In this document: piece after piece, positions 39,044-47,246 of the stretch
Numbering within the stretch: position 1 is the stretch's first letter
Layout: the number at the start of each line of letters is the position of its first letter
NCBI RefSeq assembly: GCF_023238625.1
Contig: NZ_CP096670.1
Location: forward strand, 4,552,182-4,616,181
DNA length: 64,000 nucleotides
Source of the DNA: Agarivorans sp. TSD2052
Lineage (GTDB): Bacteria; Pseudomonadota; Gammaproteobacteria; Enterobacterales; Celerinatantimonadaceae
Direction of reading: 5' to 3'
Program-made: the position numbers and the translations under genes
The notes under the pieces: generated by a model
Seen by the model: only the letters and a program-made list of their open reading frames with translations
Told to the model about the DNA's origin: nothing
Databases searched by the model: none

Positions 39044-40431
39044 ACGTTGGTACTCCCTTCAGTAGTGTTTTCCAGTTGGTTTAGGTTGGTTAAGTTTCCA
39101 TCTGGTTTGGGTTCGTTGGTTTCAAATTCTTCTTCTTTCACCGCTTTACGCGCCATGAGAAATACCGTTCGAATGTAGGCAACTAGCAAGAAGGCGTATA
39201 CGATCAAGTATAGGGCCAGTGAAAAGGCAACGTTTGAAGCGGGTAAGCTGGTTACCGCATCTTCGGTACGCAATACGCCGGTGACCAACCAAGGTTGACG
39301 CCCAATTTCTGTGACATACCACCCCGCTAATGTCGCCACCCAACCCGAGAATGTGGTGGCGACTAATATTTTAAGCATCCAGTTAGGCATTTTGCCGCGG
39401 CGTACCATTTGGTAGCTACCAAACCAGCTTAGCGCTAGCATCAGTAAACCCAAACCGACCATCACGCGGAAGCTCCAAAATACTGGGGCTACTGGTGGAT
39501 GTTCATTTTCAAATTCGTTCAAGCCTTTAAGCTCACCATTAAGGTCGTGAGTCAAAATTAAACTGGCAAGTTTAGGGATACCAATAGCAAATTTGTTGGT
39601 TTTTGTTTCTTCGTCTGGCAAGGCAAATAACAGTAGAGGCGCGCCTTTTTCGGTATGCCATATCCCTTCAATAGCGGCGATTTTTGCGGGTTGATGTTCT
39701 AGGGTGTTTAAGCCGTGATAGTCGCCAACTAAGGCTTGAGTGGGCGCTAACACTGCAGCAACTATCATGCTTACTTTTAAGGTAAGACGTGGTGCTTTTT
39801 TCACATCCCCTTTCAGTATTCTATAGGCTGAGATACCCGCAATGAAGAATGAGGCAGTTAAACCCGATGCGATTAACATGTGGGTTAAGCGATAGGGGAA
39901 TGAGGGGTTAAATACAATCGCAAACCAGTCGGTGGGGAAGGCAACGCCATCGCGCATTTCAAAGCCGGTAGGTGTTTGCATCCAAGAGTCGAGCGCTAAA
40001 ATCCAAAAGGCCGATAAACTGGTGCCTACCGCGACCAATATGGTGGCCAAGGTATGGACTTTGTTTGGTACGCGTTTAATGCCAAACAACATAATGCCTA
40101 AGAAGGTAGCCTCGAGGAAGAACGCGGTAAGTACTTCGTAACCAAGTAAGGGACCAGCAATATTACCTACGGTTTCCATGAAACCTGGCCAATTGGTGCC
40201 AAACTGGAATGACATGGTGATGCCACTCACTACACCTATCGCAAAAGAAAGTGCGAATACTTTCACCCAAAAGCGATAAGCACGCATCCAAATGGGATTG
40301 CCGGTCATATCGTGGCGAACTTTAAAAAATACTAAAAACCAACACATCGCAATGGTGATGGTGGGGAACAGGATGTGAAAGCTGATATTTGCAGCAAACT
40401 GTATCCTCGATAGCATTAGGGCATCAAGCAT
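39040..40431 (-). CDS. cydA: Cytochrome bd-type quinol oxidase subunit I (short Q-loop, CioA-like)
   Basis: Haem-carrying subunit that oxidises quinol and reduces oxygen. It has 463 residues, shorter than E. coli CydA (522), because the quinol-binding Q-loop is the short form typical of cyanide-insensitive oxidases (CioA) and related proteins. Haem ligand His19 (ISFHILFPT) is present; the GPLLGYEVLTAFFLEATFLG and ALDSWMQTPTG segments are intact. In an operon with a GbsR-type regulator upstream (30 bp) and cydB downstream. Confidence 0.93.
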   Translation of the reverse strand: MLDALMLSRIQFAANISFHILFPTITIAMCWFLVFFKVRHDMTGNPIWMRAYRFWVKVFALSFAIGVVSGITMSFQFGTNWPGFMETVGNIAGPLLGYEVLTAFFLEATFLGIMLFGIKRVPNKVHTLATILVAVGTSLSAFWILALDSWMQTPTGFEMRDGVAFPTDWFAIVFNPSFPYRLTHMLIASGLTASFFIAGISAYRILKGDVKKAPRLTLKVSMIVAAVLAPTQALVGDYHGLNTLEHQPAKIAAIEGIWHTEKGAPLLLFALPDEETKTNKFAIGIPKLASLILTHDLNGELKGLNEFENEHPPVAPVFWSFRVMVGLGLLMLALSWFGSYQMVRRGKMPNWMLKILVATTFSGWVATLAGWYVTEIGRQPWLVTGVLRTEDAVTSLPASNVAFSLALYLIVYAFLLVAYIRTVFLMARKAVKEEEFETNEPKPDGNLTNLNQLENTTEGSTNV

Positions 40432-40461
40432 GGTTAAGCCTCATTAAGATTGATAATGTGA

Positions 40462-41022
40462 TTAGCTGGTGGCAGATCCCTTGTTACCAACAATTTTGTC
40501 TTTTAGTTCTAAAATTTTGCCAATACCTGAGCCCATTTTCATTAAACTCTGCAGTTTATCGGGGTTCATAGTATTGAGTGCGTAAGACCACTGAGTAATT
40601 AGCTCCAACAAATCATGGATTTCTTCCATTTTTTGCTGGGTATATTTGTCTGCTTCGTTCTCTGGTTCTTCTAATAAATTAGAGCGTAGCAATGAAAGGG
40701 TTGGATCTACTTCGCGTTTGCTGCGTTCTTCAAACACCGTTCTAGCCATGTCCCAAATAGAACCGGCAGCGGTGAAAAACTCTCGGCGTTCGCCAGCTTG
40801 ATGACTGAGCTTAACTAAACGCCATGATTGCAGCTCTTTTAATCCCATACTCACGTTGCCGCGACTAATGCCAAGTTGTTGCATAATTTGTTCTGCGTGC
40901 AGAGGATGCTGGTTGATCACCAGTAAAGCCAGTATTTGACCAACGGTTCGATTAAAGCCCCAACGGCTGCCCATTTCTCCGAAATGCAGCACAAAGGCTT
41001 GGCTTTTCTCCGATAATTGCAC
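40462..41022 (-). CDS. GbsR/MarR-type transcriptional regulator
   Basis: 186 residues. Winged helix-turn-helix at about 37-85 (GQILALLVINQHPLHAEQIMQQLGISRGNVSMGLKEL), preceded by the GbsR-type start FVLHFGEMGSRWGFNR, and a long C-terminal helical dimer part. It is the first gene of the cydAB operon, so it probably controls the oxidase. The signal is unknown; no Cys or haem-binding motif stands out. An imperfect inverted repeat in front (41044-41065) could be its operator. Confidence 0.87.
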   Translation of the reverse strand: MQLSEKSQAFVLHFGEMGSRWGFNRTVGQILALLVINQHPLHAEQIMQQLGISRGNVSMGLKELQSWRLVKLSHQAGERREFFTAAGSIWDMARTVFEERSKREVDPTLSLLRSNLLEEPENEADKYTQQKMEEIHDLLELITQWSYALNTMNPDKLQSLMKMGSGIGKILELKDKIVGNKGSATS

Positions 41023-41596
41023 GCGACAAATCCTTTTTATTGAACTTTCAGAAAACAGTGAAACTTTAATTGAAAATTGATTTAAGTCAATATTTTTAAG
41101 GTTAAATTTGATGGGATTATTAAATTGTGAGCCCTGTTGAGCTTAACTTTAGAACTCGCAGACTTAAAAATCGCAATGATGACGCCAATTAGACGTTTTC
41201 TTGATAATACGCATTTTGTTATGCTTTTTTTGTTATTTTATAGGTTTATTTGTGGTTGTGAGCGCTTACTAACTTGGGGTGGTTTTGATAGAAAAAGAGG
41301 TGTTTTCCATACAACACGGGTTTGGCCGTATACTTGAAGAAGCGCGTAGAGTTGGGCATTGCCAAATAAAGCATCAACGAACAGCATCGCTGCAACAAGC
41401 ACAAGCGATGAATGGGATTGTAGGTATCTATCGTTGATAAATGGCTATGAAAATCTGGTTACTCGATGCGGTAAAAAGCCTGATGAGAAGCGTGTTGGTC
41501 ATCAGGCTTCCGTTTATTAAGCATCATGAATAAACGTTTAAGTGACCGTTTTACGCCTCTATAGCAGCAATACAGGTATTGGTTATTTTCAGCGTG
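41023..41596. other. Gene-poor gap upstream of the GbsR-cydAB operon
   Basis: 574 bp with no supportable gene. It contains an imperfect inverted repeat at 41044-41065 (ACTTTCA...TGAAACT) close to the regulator start, and a hairpin at 41476-41509 (AAGCCTGATG / CATCAGGCTT) without a strong T run, which may terminate the 930-residue protease gene at 41597 or mark a boundary. A 66-codon reading frame at 41137 has no ribosome site and no conserved look. Confidence 0.5.
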
Positions 41597-44389
41597 TTAT
41601 TTAATCGATGCTTGCATCAATTCAATTAGCTCTGCTTCTGATAAGACTTCTCGTTCTAGTAGTGCTGTGGCTACCGCTTCTATTTGTGGCCAATGATCAC
41701 GGGTGAGCTTATCCGTTTCTGCAGAGGCATCGTCTATCCAAGATTTAATTAGGTTTTCAGTCTGTTGCTTAAAATAACTCTCACCTGCTAATTCTTGAAT
41801 AGCATTTATGTCGAGGTTGTAGCTGTCTGGGTGCATGCCATAACGTGCAATGGCCATCCACGCGCAATGCATTGCTTGTCTTAAATCACTCGATGCACCG
41901 GTATCTAAACCATCATCTGCAAACTGTTTAACCTGCGCTGCTCTTCCTGCTAAGGCAATACAAGTGAGAGAAAACCAGAATGACTTGGTGTAGTCGATTT
42001 TTTGATCGTTGTTATACGCCACCATGCCTAGCGTTTTTTCCCGAGGAACAATACTAACTTGTTCGATGTCTCTTTCTGGCACCAGTATCTTAGAAAGTAC
42101 CGCGTGTCCTGCCTCGTGGTAAGCGGTTTCGGCTAACGATTTTTCACAACTATCCTGAGATCGTTTTACCCCGTATTTAAGTATATTTACTTGCTCAATA
42201 AGGGCAGTTTGGTCAATTTTTCTATTGCCTTCAGTGAGTGAGCGAAGCACTGACTCTCGATGGATTTTCTCCAGATCGGCGCCGCTGCAACCCGCTGTTA
42301 GGCTAACGATTAGCTCTGGATTTATGTCTTTTTCATAACAGTCATTGGCAAGAAATCGATGAATAAACCATAACCGAGCGCCTTTATCTAAATAGGGGAC
42401 TTCTAGTTGCAGATCTAAGCGCCCTGAACGTAATAAGGCGTCATCTAACTTATCAACTAAGTTTGTGGCTGCCACAATAAACACCGGTTCTGATGCTTGG
42501 TTAAAACCATCTATCTCTACCAACAAGCGGTTAGTTAATGCATCCGCCATAGGGCCGGCTTGGCCGCGCTTAGGAAGCGCGTCTATTTCATCAATAAACA
42601 CGATGCAAGGCGCATATTTTCGGGCGCGTTCAAATAGTTTTTCGATAAATGACGTTGATAATAAGTCGTTCCCTGAGCAACTAATCATCGGCAAACCAGC
42701 TTCACTAGCAAGCGCACGAGCCAAGGTTGTTTTACCCGTTCCTGGCGGGCCATACAGCACCATACCTTTGGGAGCTATAATGCCTTGCTCTGCAAGAGTA
42801 TCTTGGTTTTTGATGATGCTGATGATTTCAGTTAAGCGCCGTTTTACTACGTCGTGCCCCGCAATATCGGAAAACGAAATGTTGGGCAAATCAATGACAA
42901 TGCCTCCACTTACCTCAACATCTTCAGCCCTCAATAACACATCAAGACTCGGTGAGCTCAACTGCACATTTAGTTTCGTGCCGTCTAACTGACAGTGAGC
43001 GCTAAAACTAAATACTTCATGGCGTGTTCGTAAGGACTTAAACTGGGCTTCTTTATCGTCGACGGTCAAAAAATTAACGAGGTCGGTAGCCAGCGAAATA
43101 CGGATAGACTTTATCTCTGAGCGTGTATTGCGTCGTAAAAAGTCAGTAATGGGGTCAATTAATTTACTGCTGATATTCGCTTTTATATCTCGAATATCGA
43201 ACAAAGGAGAAAAGCTCATGACGAGTAAATGGCTTAACTCATCTGCTAGTACATCGAACTTTATTTGGCTCAGTTGGCTAAACGCCTGAAGGTCGTTCTC
43301 AAGTTGCCTAATGGCTACACGCATTAGCTCTGCCCATCCCAGCGTTTTAAATAATAGAACGCTTCCCTGAGATAAACGCGACAATAACTCTGGTGGTACA
43401 GCTTGCACCTCTCGTCCGCGCTCAATTTTTGTTTCTTTTCTCAGTTGTTCTATTAGTGCAGCACGCGCTTTAGCAGGGCTGGTCTCTATGGCTTGAAGGT
43501 ATTCTTTTTTCCCATACACTGCCCGCCCAAGATTGGAAGTGAAAATAATAATAGTGTCTCGGAAATCGATAGCTTGTTCGGTGTATTCATCGGTCATCCA
43601 GCCGCTCGACAATAAGCTCAGAAAGCCCATCAATACTTGAGTGTGTGCTTTCTCAAGTTCGTCAAACACAAGTACCGACTTAGGGTTCTGTTTAACAAAT
43701 TCGGTTAATTGCCCCGGCGCCGAATCGTCATAGGTTTTCTTAGCACCCACTAAACCAAACACTTCGTTTGAGTTGGTATAGTGGGTCATATCAAAGAGCT
43801 TATATTGGTATTCGTCACCTAATTGTTTGGCAAAACGCTCTGCTAAATAGGTTTTTCCTGAGGCGGGGGGGCCAGCAAATAAAAAGACACCCTTTGGCTT
43901 ATCTCGGCGGCCATGCCATAAAGATGATGCGACATTGTCAATGAGGTGCTCAACAGCATGATCTTGCCCGTAAACCTCCTCTAACAATCCGGTTTTCACT
44001 TGTTCTAATTTAGCCAGTTTATCTCGATAAGCTGCGCCACCTGTTGGCAATTCAAACAGTTTCATCTGCTCGATCCATGAAGAAGGCTCAAGTGGCGGAT
44101 TTATTTTTTCTAAGATTTCACTGACCTGTTTTGAAAAAGGCAAAACGGTGGCACTCTTAGCTTGTTCTAAAGCAGAATAACTAAGTGTTGCTGCATACTC
44201 CTCTGCCAGTTTAAAACAATCAAACGGAGGCAATTTAAAACACTCTGAAAGCTTCTTAAAAACATCCATTTCTCGGTCTACCGCATACCCAGCCAAACAT
44301 AAGTAAGCTGCCCCAAGGTGTTCCTCGTAAATGGCTGAGGCCTTTTCCTGTAAGGCGATATATTTGGTGAACAGAAGTAATGTTTTCAA
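41597..44389 (-). CDS. Dual AAA+ protease: ClpB-type ATPase fused to FtsH-type ATPase and M41 peptidase
   Basis: 930 residues, soluble (no membrane helices, unlike FtsH). Order: helical N-terminal domain (about 1-130, unrecognised); ClpA/B-type AAA+ with Walker A GPPASGKT (173-180) and Walker B VLVFDE (239-244); a linker with beta-rich segments (about 420-500); FtsH-type AAA+ with Walker A GPPGTGKT (547-554), Walker B CIVFIDEID (595-603) and arginine-finger region LRSGR; M41 zinc peptidase with HEAGH (758-762) and a candidate third ligand Asp835 in GASSDLRQA. All catalytic residues appear intact. It is divergent from an operon of two unknown genes. Probably an ATP-driven protease; partner and substrate unknown. 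Confidence 0.85.
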   Translation of the reverse strand: MKTLLLFTKYIALQEKASAIYEEHLGAAYLCLAGYAVDREMDVFKKLSECFKLPPFDCFKLAEEYAATLSYSALEQAKSATVLPFSKQVSEILEKINPPLEPSSWIEQMKLFELPTGGAAYRDKLAKLEQVKTGLLEEVYGQDHAVEHLIDNVASSLWHGRRDKPKGVFLFAGPPASGKTYLAERFAKQLGDEYQYKLFDMTHYTNSNEVFGLVGAKKTYDDSAPGQLTEFVKQNPKSVLVFDELEKAHTQVLMGFLSLLSSGWMTDEYTEQAIDFRDTIIIFTSNLGRAVYGKKEYLQAIETSPAKARAALIEQLRKETKIERGREVQAVPPELLSRLSQGSVLLFKTLGWAELMRVAIRQLENDLQAFSQLSQIKFDVLADELSHLLVMSFSPLFDIRDIKANISSKLIDPITDFLRRNTRSEIKSIRISLATDLVNFLTVDDKEAQFKSLRTRHEVFSFSAHCQLDGTKLNVQLSSPSLDVLLRAEDVEVSGGIVIDLPNISFSDIAGHDVVKRRLTEIISIIKNQDTLAEQGIIAPKGMVLYGPPGTGKTTLARALASEAGLPMISCSGNDLLSTSFIEKLFERARKYAPCIVFIDEIDALPKRGQAGPMADALTNRLLVEIDGFNQASEPVFIVAATNLVDKLDDALLRSGRLDLQLEVPYLDKGARLWFIHRFLANDCYEKDINPELIVSLTAGCSGADLEKIHRESVLRSLTEGNRKIDQTALIEQVNILKYGVKRSQDSCEKSLAETAYHEAGHAVLSKILVPERDIEQVSIVPREKTLGMVAYNNDQKIDYTKSFWFSLTCIALAGRAAQVKQFADDGLDTGASSDLRQAMHCAWMAIARYGMHPDSYNLDINAIQELAGESYFKQQTENLIKSWIDDASAETDKLTRDHWPQIEAVATALLEREVLSEAELIELMQASIK

Positions 44390-44508
44390 GCGTTTATATC
44401 CCTTTAAAATGCCAGAGCGACTTTATCCCTCCATTCTGTAGAGCATATTGAAGTACCTACCTTTAGCAAGCTAAATAATGAGTTAACCTCAAAAAAAGTA
44501 AATTTATT

Positions 44509-44535
44509 AATACCTTAGTTATAAAATAAGGTATT
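44509..44535. promoter_or_regulatory. Inverted repeat in the divergent promoter of the protease cluster
   Basis: AATACCTTA, 9-bp spacer, TAAGGTATT: perfect 9-base arms in an AT-rich stretch between the divergent protease gene (start 44389) and the operon start at 44577. Its position fits an operator or promoter element shared by the two units. Confidence 0.5.
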
Positions 44536-44576
44536 TTAAACGAAGTTTAACAAATTCTACTTGAATGGAGTCATTA

Positions 44577-45674
44577 ATGAGTTTAATCCAGCGCTACACC
44601 AAGCTATTTGAAGAGTTTTCTAGTCATCGCGATAATTGGGAGATTAGCTCCAAGGAACCTTTTATTGTTAGTAGGGTAGAGTCGGATAGCCAGTTACCTT
44701 TGTCTATCACTTTGTTTGGTGACGATAAAACCGTTCATGTTTGCTTTAACCTTTATAGCAACAAACAATCCGTTGAATTAGCTAGAGAATTACTAAAAGC
44801 ACAAGGGAAAAAGCGGATTGACGTTAAAGATGAAGACTCGGGCTTAGACATCCTCATTGATAATGATGGCTTTGCAACCGTATTAAGTACGAGTGATTCA
44901 AGCCCTGAAGAAGTGGCGGAACGACTTGATGAATACCTTGAAGCATCAGAGTCGATACTCATTAAATTATTAAGAACCGCCCAAGACGCCATCTCAAAAA
45001 GCAAAGAGACTGAAGGCGACTCGGAGCCAGCAGCCGTTGAAACCAAGGCTGTTGATCACTTAAGTGCCGACCAAGTTGTGGCGCATTTCTTAGATAAAAA
45101 TGATTATAAATACGAACATGACGAAGAAAAAAAGCGCTTTGTTTTTGGCTTTTCAACTCGCAAATACTTAAACGGCAAAGATAAACCTAGCCTGCGTATA
45201 GTGATTGAATATTCAGATAAAACTTTACTGCGCTTTGTGACTCCGTGGCTTTATCAGTTTGATCTGGACAAGACCGATTACAGTTTAATTGCCTCTGCCA
45301 TTGCTTGGTTCCAGTTCGAATATAAATTTTTATCGATGTCTTTGGACCCATCAGATGGAGAGTTACGCATCTCTATCGACATTCCATTAGGCGATGGCGT
45401 CGTCAACCCCGGCCAGATAGAACGACTAGTGACTTTTATTCATCAGTTTAGTGAAGATACTTATGAAGAACTGTTTGGCTTAATGCTTGAAGACAGCCAA
45501 GCTGCTGAAGCTAAGCTGCACTCTCTGCTTAAGGCGCGTAAAGAAAAGGTATCAAACTTCCAATGGTTTGAGTCAATAAAAGACAAACTGGATGAATTAA
45601 GTGAGCAGCAGAAAAAAGACATTGAAGGCATCCTAAATCGAGAAAGTGGAGAACAACAAAGGGGCGGTATTTAA
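44577..45674 (+). CDS. Unknown protein with a YbjN-like domain (protease-cluster gene 2)
   Basis: 365 residues from the ATG at 44577, with GGAG at 44567-44570; an upstream ATG at 44565 would leave no ribosome site. No membrane segment. Two similar alpha/beta parts, about 1-130 and 170-320, joined by an acidic linker; the second (VVAHFLDKNDYKYE... RFVTPWLYQFDLDKTD... ISIDIPLGDG) has the look of YbjN or type III secretion chaperone-like folds. The family call is tentative. The stop overlaps the start of the next gene by one base (TAATG). Confidence 0.6.
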   Translation: MSLIQRYTKLFEEFSSHRDNWEISSKEPFIVSRVESDSQLPLSITLFGDDKTVHVCFNLYSNKQSVELARELLKAQGKKRIDVKDEDSGLDILIDNDGFATVLSTSDSSPEEVAERLDEYLEASESILIKLLRTAQDAISKSKETEGDSEPAAVETKAVDHLSADQVVAHFLDKNDYKYEHDEEKKRFVFGFSTRKYLNGKDKPSLRIVIEYSDKTLLRFVTPWLYQFDLDKTDYSLIASAIAWFQFEYKFLSMSLDPSDGELRISIDIPLGDGVVNPGQIERLVTFIHQFSEDTYEELFGLMLEDSQAAEAKLHSLLKARKEKVSNFQWFESIKDKLDELSEQQKKDIEGILNRESGEQQRGGI

Positions 45675-47032
45675 TGGCTCAGCGCAAGCGACACAACGTA
45701 ATGCGTTATTGGCTGCGTCAGGCTATTCAAAGCCCAGTCAATCATCTGGTTATTTCTACGCTACTTTTTGGCGCGTTAACCTTTATCATATTTTGGTTCA
45801 CCATAAAGTGGAATTTATTGCCATTAGAGCTTTCAGCTAGTCAACTATCGCAAGAAAATACCGGCTTGTTTGATGCTCTTGGTGGCTGGGCCTTAGGCTT
45901 TGCCGGAGCACTGGTGGCGATTCGCATTGCTGGCTTAGCGGCTAGCATTCAGCAGAATGACTCGATCAGGGAGCAAGTAAACCTATGGGGCAGTGAGGTT
46001 GAACGTATTTCAGAGCTTAATTCTCGCTTAACGCGCGCAGCTTATGATGCCAAGCGAGCATGTGCTGCCGTGTTATTACATGCTGAAGAGCTTTATCGTA
46101 CACAAGAGCTTCCTTCTAGGATTCCGGAGCACCTTAACAACCCTATTAACAAAGCTGCCGCTGTCCAGAACGAACCAAGCGAAGGAAAGCGCGAATTAGA
46201 ACAAAGCCTGCAACACAAGTTAGAGCAAAAGCTTGAGGTGCTTGTTGAAGTAATCGAAGAAGCGTTTAAAGACTCACTCTTTCGTTCAGTGTTACTGCAC
46301 GCAAATAGCGAAGGTAGCAGCTCAACGGTCAACAACAACTCAACGTTGATTAGTGACTTCTTTAGCGACAGAAGCGCCCGTGAACAAACCATCAGCATTA
46401 TTAAAGAAAACCAGCACTTCTTTAATATTCTTGAAGGCTTACATCACGGTGCTCGAAATTTTGGTATTGGTTTAATGGAGCTTAGGGCCAAAGATCTATT
46501 TGTGCATTTTCGAAAAGACTTGATGCGCATTACCGAGTTTCAAAAACAAAAAAGCAACAATGATACGAGCAAAATCGAGATATCTGATGCTGCTTGGCTA
46601 TTCCTTGGCTTACTGTTACTGAGAAGTAAGGGGGATGCGAATCTTCATAGCCAAAACCATGGGTTTATCTTTCTTTCATTGTTACTTGGGTCTCTCCCTA
46701 CCGACGAAACGGTTAGCCGTTATCTCAATGACAAAGCTTCAGATGTAGCGAAGATTTACTCAAAAGACGGTATGGATGACTTAAAGCGAGAAATATCGGA
46801 GCTATCTAAGCGACTCTACTTTGTAAAAGGGGAAGAGTTAAGCGAGCTAGCTAAGTTGGTATCATTTTGCGACAGTCATCTTGAATACCTAGAGGTATTT
46901 GCAAAAAGTACTGGCATAAGCTCTACCAGCCACGAGGATGAAGCTTCAAGCTTTATCAAACAAGATAAAGCTGATATTGCAGATGATAAAGAAAAGAGCG
47001 ATGAAGGTAGCGGTTCACGCCAGAAAGGCTAA
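45674..47032 (+). CDS. Membrane-anchored coiled protein (protease-cluster gene 3)
   Basis: 452 residues. N-terminal hydrophobic segments about 20-45 and 72-92 (FGALTFIIFWFTIKW; LGGWALGFAGALVAIRIAGLAA) followed by a long helical cytoplasmic part with heptad-like character, and an acidic, Lys-rich tail. Unrecognised family. It is translationally coupled to gene 2 and points away from the protease gene. It may anchor the soluble protease or sense a membrane signal (inference only). Confidence 0.6.
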   Translation: MAQRKRHNVMRYWLRQAIQSPVNHLVISTLLFGALTFIIFWFTIKWNLLPLELSASQLSQENTGLFDALGGWALGFAGALVAIRIAGLAASIQQNDSIREQVNLWGSEVERISELNSRLTRAAYDAKRACAAVLLHAEELYRTQELPSRIPEHLNNPINKAAAVQNEPSEGKRELEQSLQHKLEQKLEVLVEVIEEAFKDSLFRSVLLHANSEGSSSTVNNNSTLISDFFSDRSAREQTISIIKENQHFFNILEGLHHGARNFGIGLMELRAKDLFVHFRKDLMRITEFQKQKSNNDTSKIEISDAAWLFLGLLLLRSKGDANLHSQNHGFIFLSLLLGSLPTDETVSRYLNDKASDVAKIYSKDGMDDLKREISELSKRLYFVKGEELSELAKLVSFCDSHLEYLEVFAKSTGISSTSHEDEASSFIKQDKADIADDKEKSDEGSGSRQKG

Positions 47033-47087
47033 GGTTTAACGTTGATTGCCGATGCCTTTTTATTGGCACTGCAGAGGTGTTTTACGT

Positions 47088-47105
47088 GGTCCCCAACAGG
47101 GGACC
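47088..47105. repeat. Integrase-arm-like motif GGTCCCC-AACA-GGGGACC
   Basis: Perfect 7-base inverted arms, 14 bp left of the att-like repeat. Similar GGGGACC motifs recur at 47174-47194 and at 57427-57442, at the ends of the mnmE island. Confidence 0.55.
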
Positions 47106-47118
47106 ATGTTGACCCTTT

Positions 47119-47136
47119 TTACTTTCCGATACAGAA
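47119..47136. repeat. Left attachment-site copy of the mnmE 3' end
   Basis: On the minus strand it reads TTCTGTATCGGAAAGTAA, encoding FCIGK-stop, the last codons of MnmE. It matches 17 of 18 bases of 57552-57569, which is the real mnmE end. It is therefore a duplicated attB left by site-specific integration, as for SGI1-type islands that use trmE/mnmE (family knowledge). Confidence 0.88.
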
Positions 47137-47173
47137 AGTGAAGATGCCCATAAACACAGGTGTGGTTGCACAC

Positions 47174-47194
47174 TTGGGGGACCGATTGGGGACC
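47174..47194. repeat. Direct GGGGACC motifs inside the island left end
   Basis: TTGGGGGACC (47174-47183) and TTGGGGACC (47186-47194), spaced 12 bp apart. They resemble integrase arm-binding repeats often seen at island ends. Confidence 0.5.
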
Positions 47195-47246
47195 AAACTG
47201 ATAAATGTGTTCTCAACCCAAGTGCACTTTCCTAATAGAATATAGT

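Noticed and set aside
41137..41337. 66-codon frame in the gap upstream of GbsR
   Set aside because: No ribosome site, no conserved-looking segment, and AT-rich non-coding composition.
47042..47245. A 67-codon frame across the left attachment site
   Set aside because: It has no ribosome site or family resemblance and runs through the duplicated att sequence.
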